DNA from: Tumebacillus algifaecis
GTDB lineage: Bacteria > Bacillota > Bacilli > Tumebacillales > Tumebacillaceae
Assembly: GCF_002243515.1 (NCBI RefSeq)
Contig: NZ_CP022657.1
Location: 1,208,001 to 1,272,000, forward strand
DNA length: 64,000 nucleotides
Direction: 5' to 3'
Below the pieces are notes generated by a model, which did not search any database, was not told the DNA's origin, and was given only the letters and a program-made list of their open reading frames with translations. Positions 44,198-50,636 of this stretch are shown here, piece by piece (within the stretch, counting starts at the first letter, position 1; each line of letters starts with the position of its first letter). The position numbers and the translations under genes are program-made.

Positions 44198-44231
44198 AAG
44201 CAAGTAAACGCTTTCGCAAGTTTACCTGCTT
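44198..44231. promoter_or_regulatory. Palindrome with a cre-like core upstream of citZ
   Basis: AAGCAAGTAAAC (44198-44209) is inverted at 44220-44231 with one mismatch. The part GTAAACGCTTTCGC (44204-44217) is close to the catabolite-responsive element consensus with two mismatches. It could bind CcpA to repress citZ. On the minus strand the hairpin is followed by GGTTTTT, so a terminator reading is also possible. Confidence 0.5.
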
Positions 44232-44275
44232 CCTGAGTCGGAGAAATGAATGAAAGCCCATTCACAAAGTTAGAC

Positions 44276-44299
44276 CAACCAGACTAATTCCTGTATAAT
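44276..44299 (+). promoter_or_regulatory. -10 region of the citZ promoter
   Basis: TATAAT at 44294-44299, about 75 bases before the citZ start. The -35 match is weak, as is common for promoters that need an activator or are held under repression. Confidence 0.5.
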
Positions 44300-44373
44300 A
44301 ATTAGCATCGGATTGTTCTGGATATGTTTTGAACATATGGATTTAGCGTTATTTTTCAGGAGGTGTTTCGTCA

Positions 44374-45525
44374 ATGTCTGAAGCAAAAGCGAAAGCTGGT
44401 CTACAAGACGTTGTTGCAGGTGATTCTTCCATCTGCCTCGTTGACGGGAAAGAAGGCCGTCTCGTCTATCAAGGATATGATATTAACGATCTTGCAGGGA
44501 AAGCTTCTTTTGAAGAAGTGGTATACCTGCTGTGGTACGGCAAGCTACCGAACGTGAGTGAGCTCTCAGCGCTCGATGCCGCGCTGAAGCAAAACCGTGA
44601 GATCCCATCCGATGTGTTGGAGCTGGTGAAGTCGCTGAGCAACTCGGCTGCCAACCCGTCCGGCATGGAGATCCTGCGCACCGCTGCTTCGTACCTGGGC
44701 GCGGTGGATCCGAACAAGGCGATGGATCGTGAAACCCACATTCAACAGGCGACCAAGCTCGTTTCGATGCTCGCTTCGATCACAGCAGCTGTCGGTCGTT
44801 TCAAACAGGGCAAAGAGTATGTTGCACCGCGCAACGACCTCGGTCATGCGGCGAACTTCCTCTACATGCTGACCGGTCAAGAAGCGGACGAACTGTCTGT
44901 TGAAGCGTTCGACGTGGCGCTCATCTTGCATGCTGACCACGAGTTTAACGCTTCGACCTTTACCGCTCGTTGTACCGTCGCTACATTGTCCGATATGTAC
45001 TCCGGTGTCACTTCGGCGATTGGCGCATTGAAAGGACCGCTGCACGGAGGCGCCAACGAAGATGTGCTCCGCATGCTGATGGAGATCGATTCGGTGGAAA
45101 ACGCAGCAACAGAAGTTGCGAATAAACTGGAAAACGGCGTGAAAGTGCCGGGCTTCGGTCATCGCGTCTACCGTTCCTACGACCCGCGCGGTCTGGTGCT
45201 CAAGCGTTACGCGAAGCAACTGACCGAGAAAGTGAACAACACCAAGTGGTTTGAAATGACCGAAATCACAGAAGGTGTTGTGCTGGAACACTTCGCGAAG
45301 AAGGGCAAAGACCTGAAGTACAACGTCGATCTGTACTCCGGTTCGCTCTACAACGCGATGGGCATTCCGGTAGAACTGTTCACACCGCTGTTCGTCATCT
45401 CCCGCGTGTCGGGGTGGACAGCTCATATCCTTGAGCAATATGCGAACAACCGCATCATCCGTCCGGTGGCCGATTATGTCGGTCCGGTCGATCAAAAATT
45501 CGTGCCGATTGCAGAGCGTAACTAG
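44374..45525 (+). CDS. citZ: Citrate synthase
   Basis: The 383-residue protein is a type II-like small citrate synthase of the CitZ/2-methylcitrate synthase group. It shows GRLVYQGYDINDLA near 29-42, the catalytic His in LHADHEFNASTF near 190-201, GPLHGGANEDVL near 225-236, VPGFGHRVYRSYDPRG with the second His, and the late Asp region. It joins oxaloacetate and acetyl-CoA at the entry of the TCA cycle. TCAGGAGGTG precedes the ATG. In Bacillus citZ heads the icd-mdh operon; here it stands alone with its own promoter region and terminator. A methylcitrate role cannot be excluded by sequence alone. Confidence 0.93.
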   Translation: MSEAKAKAGLQDVVAGDSSICLVDGKEGRLVYQGYDINDLAGKASFEEVVYLLWYGKLPNVSELSALDAALKQNREIPSDVLELVKSLSNSAANPSGMEILRTAASYLGAVDPNKAMDRETHIQQATKLVSMLASITAAVGRFKQGKEYVAPRNDLGHAANFLYMLTGQEADELSVEAFDVALILHADHEFNASTFTARCTVATLSDMYSGVTSAIGALKGPLHGGANEDVLRMLMEIDSVENAATEVANKLENGVKVPGFGHRVYRSYDPRGLVLKRYAKQLTEKVNNTKWFEMTEITEGVVLEHFAKKGKDLKYNVDLYSGSLYNAMGIPVELFTPLFVISRVSGWTAHILEQYANNRIIRPVADYVGPVDQKFVPIAERN

Positions 45526-45540
45526 CCCTGTTGACCCAAG

Positions 45541-45575
45541 AGGCTCTCGTTGAATCGGGAGCCTTTTTATTTTTC
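45541..45575 (+). terminator. Terminator of citZ
   Basis: AGGCTCTCG/CGGGAGCCT with one T-G pair and a 6-base loop, then TTTTATTTTT. Confidence 0.92.
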
Positions 45576-45605
45576 TATTTCCTGATGAGAGGTATGAACC
45601 TACGA

Positions 45606-46019
45606 ATGAAAAACGTATTTGATATGCTGCAAAACGATTCCAGCTTTGCCTTGCTCTTTTTCATCTACTACGCGCTTCTCCCGCTGTTCGTACAGCTCTT
45701 GATCGTATTTTTGGCGAAGCAAAAAATCTCTGTGTTGCGCTTTCTGTACGGCATCCCTGTCTTTTTGATCGGTCATCTCTATCTGGCCAATCTGTTGATC
45801 GGATTGATGACAGCAGATCCTGATGTCGTGCGCGAAGGGATGGAGTCGCTCCAGCTGCTTCTGTTTGCCGTCTCGTTTACGGCGATGATTCTGACCAGCG
45901 TCATTTTGCGGATCTTTTACAAATTGGAAGGCAAAGCTTATCTGCGCGGACTGCTCCAGTATCTCGTGGGGCTGATCGTGTTGGCGCTCGGTTTCTGGTT
46001 GATCGTTCTTCAGTTTTAA
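45606..46019 (+). CDS. Four-helix membrane protein of unknown function
   Basis: The roughly 137-residue product has four hydrophobic helices (about 12-33, 43-65, 76-100 and 112-135), short loops, and almost no soluble part. I do not recognise a family. The start is uncertain: the frame opens at 45531 inside the citZ terminator, and ATG 45594 is too close to the only purine run (GAGAGGT at 45587-45593), so I prefer ATG 45606. It lies between citZ and the CBS-ACT gene with no terminator of its own before 46099, so co-transcription with the next gene is likely. Confidence 0.65.
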   Translation: MKNVFDMLQNDSSFALLFFIYYALLPLFVQLLIVFLAKQKISVLRFLYGIPVFLIGHLYLANLLIGLMTADPDVVREGMESLQLLLFAVSFTAMILTSVILRIFYKLEGKAYLRGLLQYLVGLIVLALGFWLIVLQF

Positions 46020-46098
46020 TTTATTTCCATAGTTGAGAGGAAAGTTTGCAGGGCCGCCGAATAGGATAGGAGAAGAGAGAAGAAAGGGGATGTCATAG

Positions 46099-46728
46099 GT
46101 GTTTGTACAACAACTGAAAGTAGAAGCACATAAAGTTGTGACCATCGAACCGCAGGCGAGTCTGAAAGAGTTGCTGGCAACGCTTGATTCCTGCGGCTTC
46201 CAACATATTCCGGTTGTAGCTGACGGTGTGTTTCACGGGATGGTCGGCTACGCAGAAGTACACAAATCCTTTTTTGAAAGCGGTTACGATAAGGAGCAAT
46301 TCCTGAGCGAAACGAAAGTGGAAACGATTACGGTTAACAAAAACGCGACGATCCACGAAGAGGGCAGCATCGAAGACCTGCTGAGCGCGATCGACCGTGT
46401 TCCGTTTATCGCCGTGCTCAACGATGACAACAGCTTCGCAGGCATCGTGACGCACAGCGCTAACTTTGAAATGCTGCGCGACGCGCTCGGCATGCACAAA
46501 CCGGGGATTCGTTTGACCGTCTCCATGCCGGAAATGCAAGGCTCACTGCTCAAGTTTGCAGATGTCGTTCGCAAATACTCCAACATTTTCGGTCTGCTCG
46601 TCCTCGATGATGATGCGGACTTCGGATACCGCCGCGTGTCGTTCAAGGTCGCACCTGACGCTGATGTCGATGCGATCACGGAAGATCTGCGTGGCATCGG
46701 TGTGCGCGTGTTCCACGTAACTAAATAA
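46099..46728 (+). CDS. CBS-CBS-ACT domain protein (CbpA-like)
   Basis: The 209-residue protein has a Bateman module of two CBS motifs (about 8-60 and 80-130) followed by an ACT-like domain (about 140-209, ending IGVRVFHVTK). This combination is that of Listeria CbpA, a cyclic-di-AMP binder, though ligands of such proteins vary and binding here is inferred. It has no enzyme part, so it is likely a regulatory adaptor. Start GTG 46099 follows GAAAGGGGATG. A terminator at 46746 closes it. Two other CBS proteins are encoded about 2 kb downstream. Confidence 0.82.
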   Translation: MFVQQLKVEAHKVVTIEPQASLKELLATLDSCGFQHIPVVADGVFHGMVGYAEVHKSFFESGYDKEQFLSETKVETITVNKNATIHEEGSIEDLLSAIDRVPFIAVLNDDNSFAGIVTHSANFEMLRDALGMHKPGIRLTVSMPEMQGSLLKFADVVRKYSNIFGLLVLDDDADFGYRRVSFKVAPDADVDAITEDLRGIGVRVFHVTK

Positions 46729-46745
46729 CGATGAGTAACTATCAG

Positions 46746-46776
46746 GCGCCCGCATTCTTCTTTGCGGGCGCTTTTT
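46746..46776 (+). terminator. Rho-independent terminator
   Basis: GCGCCCGCA/TGCGGGCGC with an 8-base loop and five T, after the CBS-ACT gene. Confidence 0.92.
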
Positions 46777-46838
46777 CACACCAGCAGCGCCGTTCACATA
46801 TGCTAGCACGAAAATGTCCTGAAAAGGGAGTGAGGGCA

Positions 46839-47624
46839 GTGCCGTTAGTCGTGATTGATCCAGGGCATGGAGGCAGTGATCCAGGGGCTGTAGCAAATGG
46901 GTTTCAAGAGAAGGACCTCGTCTTGCCGGTTGCGATTTTGCTTTGCGAGGCGTTGCAACGATGCAGCATTCGCGTGATCATGACGCGAACAACAGACACC
47001 TTGCCCAATCCTAATGGGACGATCGGGCAGGATTTGGCGTATCGCGCCCGCGTGGCCAATGAGGCGAAAGCTGACTTGTTTGTGTCTTGGCACACCGACG
47101 CAGCCACCTCGGCCAGCGTGAATGGTGTCGCAGTATGGATTCATCCGGCCACACGCGGAACGACGACCCAGCAGTGGGCCGAGCGGATCGTCAACTCGAT
47201 CGCACCGGCCACCGGGCAGAACAACCGGGGGGTGTATTACGGCGATTTTCAAGTGCTGCGCGATACGTCGATGAATGCGGTGCTCGTAGAATCGGGCTTC
47301 ATTACCAATGCGGACGAAGCGCGCCGTATGGCGACCCGCGACCATCAGGTGGCAGCAGCAGAAAGCGCGGCGCGGGCCATTTGCGGTATCTTCAATCTAC
47401 CCTATAACGCCCCCGGCAAGCCGACGCCACAGCCGCCAACTCCCGCGCCCAATCTGCCGGAAGAGTGGCCCGCGTGGGCGGATCAAGCGATTCGGCAAGT
47501 GATCGACTGGGGCGTGATGACAGGCTACGAGGATGGAACTTGGCGTCCGAATCAGCCGGTGACGCGAGCAGAGCTGGCGACGGTGCTGGTACGCTTTTAC
47601 AACTTAATGCGAAGCGGGAGGTAG
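46839..47624 (+). CDS. N-acetylmuramoyl-L-alanine amidase (Amidase_3) with one SLH motif
   Basis: The 261-residue protein is a zinc amidase with His10, Glu24 and His85 as metal ligands (IDPGHGGSDPGA, QEKDLVL, SWHTDAA) and catalytic Glu151 in VESGFITN. A Pro-rich linker (about 199-215) joins it to one SLH motif (about 218-258, IDWGVMTGYEDGTWRPNQPVTR). It has no signal peptide, which fits a phage-type endolysin released through the holin encoded 8 bases downstream. I chose GTG 46839 for its AGGGAGTG site; the frame is open to 46731 through the upstream terminator. A domesticated lysis module is inferred. Confidence 0.87.
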   Translation: MPLVVIDPGHGGSDPGAVANGFQEKDLVLPVAILLCEALQRCSIRVIMTRTTDTLPNPNGTIGQDLAYRARVANEAKADLFVSWHTDAATSASVNGVAVWIHPATRGTTTQQWAERIVNSIAPATGQNNRGVYYGDFQVLRDTSMNAVLVESGFITNADEARRMATRDHQVAAAESAARAICGIFNLPYNAPGKPTPQPPTPAPNLPEEWPAWADQAIRQVIDWGVMTGYEDGTWRPNQPVTRAELATVLVRFYNLMRSGR

Positions 47625-47632
47625 TAGAAGCA

Positions 47633-48022
47633 ATGACAGAACAGATCTTAGGGATGTTGCAAGACGGCGCGTCGATCGTGCTACAAATTGCTGTCCTCGT
47701 CGGTCTGTTCCTGCTTCGAGGCTTGAAACAACGCATGGACCAATTCTATGAGGCAAAGACTTTGTTGCAGAACCGACAATTGCTTGCACAACTCGGACAG
47801 GAAGCATTCTCCTACGCGGAGACGGTGCACCAAACGGAAGATGGGCCGGCCAAGATGAATGAGGCGGTCAAATACTTGCTGAACAAATGTGATGCCCATG
47901 GAATGCAAGACGTTCCGATGAAAGACATGCTCGCTGTGATCGAAACGGCGTGGCTGGCTGACCGACGCGTCACGCGGGCAACCGTGCCTTCTGTCCGCTT
48001 GATGACCGATGAAGAACGCTGA
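47633..48022 (+). CDS. Phage-type holin of the LLH family
   Basis: The 129-residue protein begins with one membrane helix (SIVLQIAVLVGLFLLRGL, about 14-31) and continues as a soluble, helical, charged domain ending in a basic and acidic tail (SVRLMTDEER). This is the layout of the LLH (Phage_holin_6_1) family of Gram-positive phages. Holins form the hole that lets endolysin reach the wall. The gene follows the amidase by 8 bases with GGGAGGT at 47616-47622. No phage structural gene is near, so the pair is either a remnant or a host lysis cassette. A strong terminator follows. Confidence 0.78.
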   Translation: MTEQILGMLQDGASIVLQIAVLVGLFLLRGLKQRMDQFYEAKTLLQNRQLLAQLGQEAFSYAETVHQTEDGPAKMNEAVKYLLNKCDAHGMQDVPMKDMLAVIETAWLADRRVTRATVPSVRLMTDEER

Positions 48023-48035
48023 TACGAGAAACGGA

Positions 48036-48067
48036 AAAACTCTCTCAAACTATCTTGAGAGAGTTTT
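48036..48067. terminator. Bidirectional terminator between the holin and vanZ genes
   Basis: A 13-bp stem AAAACTCTCTCAA (48036-48048) with its complement (48055-48067), six-base loop, T-run on both strands. It overlaps the stop of the minus-strand VanZ gene. Confidence 0.9.
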
Positions 48068-48541
48068 TTGTTTGGTCAGAATGACCCAGAGCACGAGCAA
48101 CAACGCACCGATCGAGTCCACATACACATCGATGGCGTGCCCGGTGCGCTCTGGCACAAAGGACTGATGCAACTCGTCGGACGCAGCATAGCCTACCGCC
48201 AACAGCGCAGTCCAAAGCAAGGCGCTCCATCGCCGCATCGTCGTGGCGGCAAGCGTGCGCCAATAGAAGAGAGCAAGGATCAAGAACTCGGTCACATGCG
48301 CAGCTTTACGAATGATAAACTCGAGCATCGAGTAGGGATCTTTGTAGGAGACAAGCGCACCGTCATAATAAAATTCGAGGTTGGGCAGCAGAAAGAGCAA
48401 CGTATCCTCGCTGATCAATTTTCGCAACAGCGGACGTAGATCCTGTTCGCCGTAAGCTTGTCCTGATTTGTAAAAAATGAGTGCCATCCACGCGAGGCTG
48501 AGGAAAAGCCAGAATGTGAACTTTTTGCGGTCCATCGTCAT
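48050..48541 (-). CDS. VanZ-family membrane protein
   Basis: The 163-residue protein has four membrane helices and the VanZ core: IRKAAHVTEFLILALFYW near 79-96, then GYAASDELHQSFVPERTGHAIDVYVDSIGAL near 119-149. VanZ domains give low-level teicoplanin resistance in enterococci, but most chromosomal homologues have unknown roles at the cell surface. GGAGGGAATGGCGT precedes the ATG on the minus strand. It faces the holin gene and ends inside the shared terminator. It is not part of a van cluster. Confidence 0.87.
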   Translation of the reverse strand: MTMDRKKFTFWLFLSLAWMALIFYKSGQAYGEQDLRPLLRKLISEDTLLFLLPNLEFYYDGALVSYKDPYSMLEFIIRKAAHVTEFLILALFYWRTLAATTMRRWSALLWTALLAVGYAASDELHQSFVPERTGHAIDVYVDSIGALLLVLWVILTKQKTLSR

Positions 48542-48582
48542 ACGCCATTCCCTCCTTTAGGTAAGTGTACCTATGGATATGC

Positions 48583-48620
48583 AAATGGACAAGACCCAAC
48601 GCTTGGGCCTTGTCCATTTT
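48583..48620. terminator. Terminator of the CBS protein gene at 48643
   Basis: A stem AAATGGACAAG-ACCCAA with TTGGG-C-CTTGTCCATTT (one mismatch) and a CGC loop. The T-run on the minus strand is short. Confidence 0.65.
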
Positions 48621-48642
48621 GACAGACGAGTGGAGGCTTTGA

Positions 48643-49077
48643 TCAGTGTATTCCAGAGTGCGTCGATTCGGAGATTTCGCTCAGTGCAAAGCCCGCTGCT
48701 TCGTCCGATGCTCCTTGCACCGCAAGATCCCCGATCGCAACGATGCCGATCAGACGACCCTCTTCGACGACAGGCAGACGGCGCACCTGATGATCGGCCA
48801 TCAGTTGTGCAGCCTCTTGTGCAGTTTGCTCGGGTGAGCAGGAGATCACCCCTGACGTCATGCACTCCTCGACGTGGGTCGAGTTGATATCCATGCCTTT
48901 TGCGACCGCCCGGATGACGATGTCACGGTCGGTGATGCAACCTTGGAGGTACCCGCCGTCGCGAACGATCGGCACGATCCCAACGTCGATGTCTGCCATC
49001 ACTTGTGCGGCTTGTTGCAACGAATCCTCCGGCGAACAGGATTCAACGTCAGAGGTCATGAGTTCACGGATCTTCAT
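48643..49077 (-). CDS. CBS-pair protein (first of two paralogues)
   Basis: The 144-residue protein is a single Bateman module of two CBS motifs, with GIVPIVRDGGYLQGCITDRDIVIRAVAKG near 34-62 and MADHQVRRLPVVEEGRLIGIVAIGDLAV near 94-121, plus a short C-terminal tail with FALSEIS. Such stand-alone pairs bind adenine nucleotides, NAD or S-adenosyl compounds; the ligand is unknown. It is closely similar in length and motif order to the next gene upstream, so the two arose by duplication. GGAGGGCG sets ATG 49077 (minus strand); an upstream frame to 49125 is not needed. Each copy has its own terminator. Confidence 0.85.
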   Translation of the reverse strand: MKIRELMTSDVESCSPEDSLQQAAQVMADIDVGIVPIVRDGGYLQGCITDRDIVIRAVAKGMDINSTHVEECMTSGVISCSPEQTAQEAAQLMADHQVRRLPVVEEGRLIGIVAIGDLAVQGASDEAAGFALSEISESTHSGIH

Positions 49078-49107
49078 GGAATCGCCCTCCTCATGAGTTG
49101 GAATGAA

Positions 49108-49135
49108 AAAGACTGCGGGAGGCATCTCCCAACAG
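49108..49135 (-). terminator. Terminator between the two CBS genes
   Basis: On the minus strand CTGTTGGGAG/CTCCCGCAG with one bulge and a GCAT-type loop, followed by TTTTT. A separate 9-bp hairpin (49132-49140, 49151-49159) overlaps it and could compete. Confidence 0.65.
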
Positions 49136-49170
49136 CGTTTAGTATGCCGAAAACGCTGTGGGTTATGCCT

Positions 49171-49602
49171 TTACAGCTGTGGCTGGGACGGTGTGGAAAT
49201 CTCGGACAGCGCAAAGCCCGCTTCATTTTCATGGATGCCAACCACCGACAAGTCGCCGATGGAGACAATGCCGACCATGTGTCCTTCCTTCACGACCGGC
49301 AGACGGCGGATTTGGTGTTCCGCCATCAGTTTAGCCGCTTCCTGTGCCGTTTCGGACGGGTTGATCGACACCAGTTTGGGGCTCATGTAGTCATTGATCT
49401 TGGCGCTTTTGATATCGACGCCTTTGGCGACCGCACGCACAACGATGTCGCGGTCGGTGATGAGGCCGCGCAGTTTGTCCCCTTCTTCCGCAATCGGGAT
49501 CACACCAACGTTGAGGTCACACATCAACTTCGCTGCCTCCTGCAAGGTGTGAATTGGCTTCAAGGTGATCACTTCTTTGGTCATGAGATCACAGATCTTC
49601 AT
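49171..49602 (-). CDS. CBS-pair protein (second paralogue)
   Basis: The 143-residue protein has the same layout as its neighbour: MKICDLMTKEVITLKP at the start, GVIPIAEEGDKLRGLITDRDIVVRAVAKG near 34-62, MAEHQIRRLPVVKEGHMVGIVSIGDLSV near 94-121 and the tail FALSEIS. The middle DRDI-x-VRAVAKG and tail FALSEIS repeat almost exactly in both copies, while the N-terminal and linker parts differ. This points to duplication with later divergence, perhaps to bind different ligands. AGGAGGCGGCTGCTCG precedes the ATG at 49602 on the minus strand. Confidence 0.85.
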   Translation of the reverse strand: MKICDLMTKEVITLKPIHTLQEAAKLMCDLNVGVIPIAEEGDKLRGLITDRDIVVRAVAKGVDIKSAKINDYMSPKLVSINPSETAQEAAKLMAEHQIRRLPVVKEGHMVGIVSIGDLSVVGIHENEAGFALSEISTPSQPQL

Positions 49603-49643
49603 CGAGCAGCCGCCTCCTTTTTGAGTGGGATGCAAGCAAATAC

Positions 49644-49674
49644 AAAAAGACTGCCCTAGGAGTACCGGACAGCC
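49644..49674 (-). terminator. Terminator of the DUF4383 gene
   Basis: On the minus strand GGCTGTCC/GGGCAGTC (two wobble pairs) with a 10-base loop, followed by TTTTT. Confidence 0.7.
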
Positions 49675-49699
49675 TTTAGTATGCGTTGCCAGCCAGCCG

Positions 49700-50047
49700 C
49701 TATTCGCTGGCTTTTTCTGTTGCTCCCAGCACGGCGTAAAGTCCCCATGCTCCCAAGATGACGTGAACCAAGTTTTCGGTCACCTCTAAATGATGGTAAC
49801 CGAGCAGGTCGGGCAGGAAGAAGCCCAGGATCCCGAGCAACACATAGATCGTACCGAACACTTGCGCGTACAGCCGCGACCAGGTCACACTTTGACCGGC
49901 AGCGATCCCGAGCACCCCGAGGACCAAGTGAACAATGTTGTGTGTCGTATCAAATTGGATAAGTCCGAAGAGGTCATTCATGAAGAACCCGAGAAGCCCG
50001 ATGAGCAGGAAAATCCAACCGGCTACACGAGCATACACCTTCGTCAT
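49700..50047 (-). CDS. DUF4383 family membrane protein
   Basis: The 115-residue protein has four membrane helices in two pseudo-repeats. Each has a glycine-rich helix with GFF (LLIGLLGFFMNDLFGLIQF and LLGILGFFLPDLLGYHH) followed by a HNIVHLVLG or ENLVHVILG segment with a conserved His. This is the pattern of DUF4383, a family seen in many bacteria and of unknown function. AGGAGGAC precedes the ATG at 50047 on the minus strand; the frame is open to 50083. It lies upstream of the two CBS genes on the same strand, with a terminator in between. Confidence 0.83.
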   Translation of the reverse strand: MTKVYARVAGWIFLLIGLLGFFMNDLFGLIQFDTTHNIVHLVLGVLGIAAGQSVTWSRLYAQVFGTIYVLLGILGFFLPDLLGYHHLEVTENLVHVILGAWGLYAVLGATEKASE

Positions 50048-50211
50048 TCTCGATCGTCCTCCTTGTGATAAGGTTTTGCGCAATTTCCCTCTGCGCTTAC
50101 TTCACATTATGGAGGCACGCTTGACAATATACCGTTCTTTTTCAAAAGGGCCGTTCATAAAAAAATAGAGATTCATTGTCCAATCGCAGGAAGCAAAAGG
50201 AGTGGATCTCG

Positions 50212-50625
50212 TTGTTGCAGCAGGATCGTGATCACCTGCAAGAGCGATACCGCGATGATCGGTTGATCGCGCTTGCCCTCGACAAAAATCGTATTTGGGT
50301 GCATTGGGCGGAAGGACCAGCGGTGGAGACGATCGCTTTGCGCCAGTTTCCGAGCGACTGGAAAGCGGCTCCGCGACGGTTGCGGATCTGTGACGGCTCG
50401 AAAGTGGCGCGCATGACCACGTGCAGTGCGGACTACGGCACTGCTTTTCTGGAGGTGCTCATGCCTGGCGCGCAGGTTCGAGTGGAGTATGGAATCGAAC
50501 TGAGCGGCGCGTTTCTACCACTTTATGAGACCCAGCTGCGCATGCCGGGGGCAACAGGTAGAGCCGCGTCGCGCGCGGAGCGTCCAGACTGCATCAGCTC
50601 CTATTCGATCTACCGTGTGACGTAA
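50212..50625 (+). CDS. DUF4912-domain protein of the alpha-glucan operon
   Basis: The 137-residue product holds one DUF4912 domain: YRDDRLIALALDKNRIWVHWA near 11-31 and a beta-rich remainder ending SSYSIYRVT. Proteins with this domain often precede GH57 alpha-glucan genes, as here, and the fold may bind carbohydrate; the role is not proven. The start is a TTG at 50212, placed by AAAAGGAGT at 50195-50203; TTG 50215 is equally possible, and the frame opens upstream to 50176. The GH57-GT4 gene begins 12 bases after its stop. Confidence 0.78.
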   Translation: MLQQDRDHLQERYRDDRLIALALDKNRIWVHWAEGPAVETIALRQFPSDWKAAPRRLRICDGSKVARMTTCSADYGTAFLEVLMPGAQVRVEYGIELSGAFLPLYETQLRMPGATGRAASRAERPDCISSYSIYRVT

Positions 50626-50636
50626 GGAGGTTGGGA

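Larger units (their letters stand above)
43661..44373. other. Gap between the methyltransferase gene and citZ, holding sda and control sites
   Basis: The only gene seen is the minus-strand sda at 43755-43895. The rest holds its promoter, DnaA boxes, a palindrome with a cre-like core and the citZ -10 element. A longer plus-strand frame at 43671-44207 is a shadow, since it runs through these signals and resembles no protein. Confidence 0.7.

Noticed and set aside
43671-44207. Plus-strand frame of 178 codons
   Set aside because: It runs across sda, its promoter and the DnaA boxes on the other strand and has no protein-like pattern or ribosome site.
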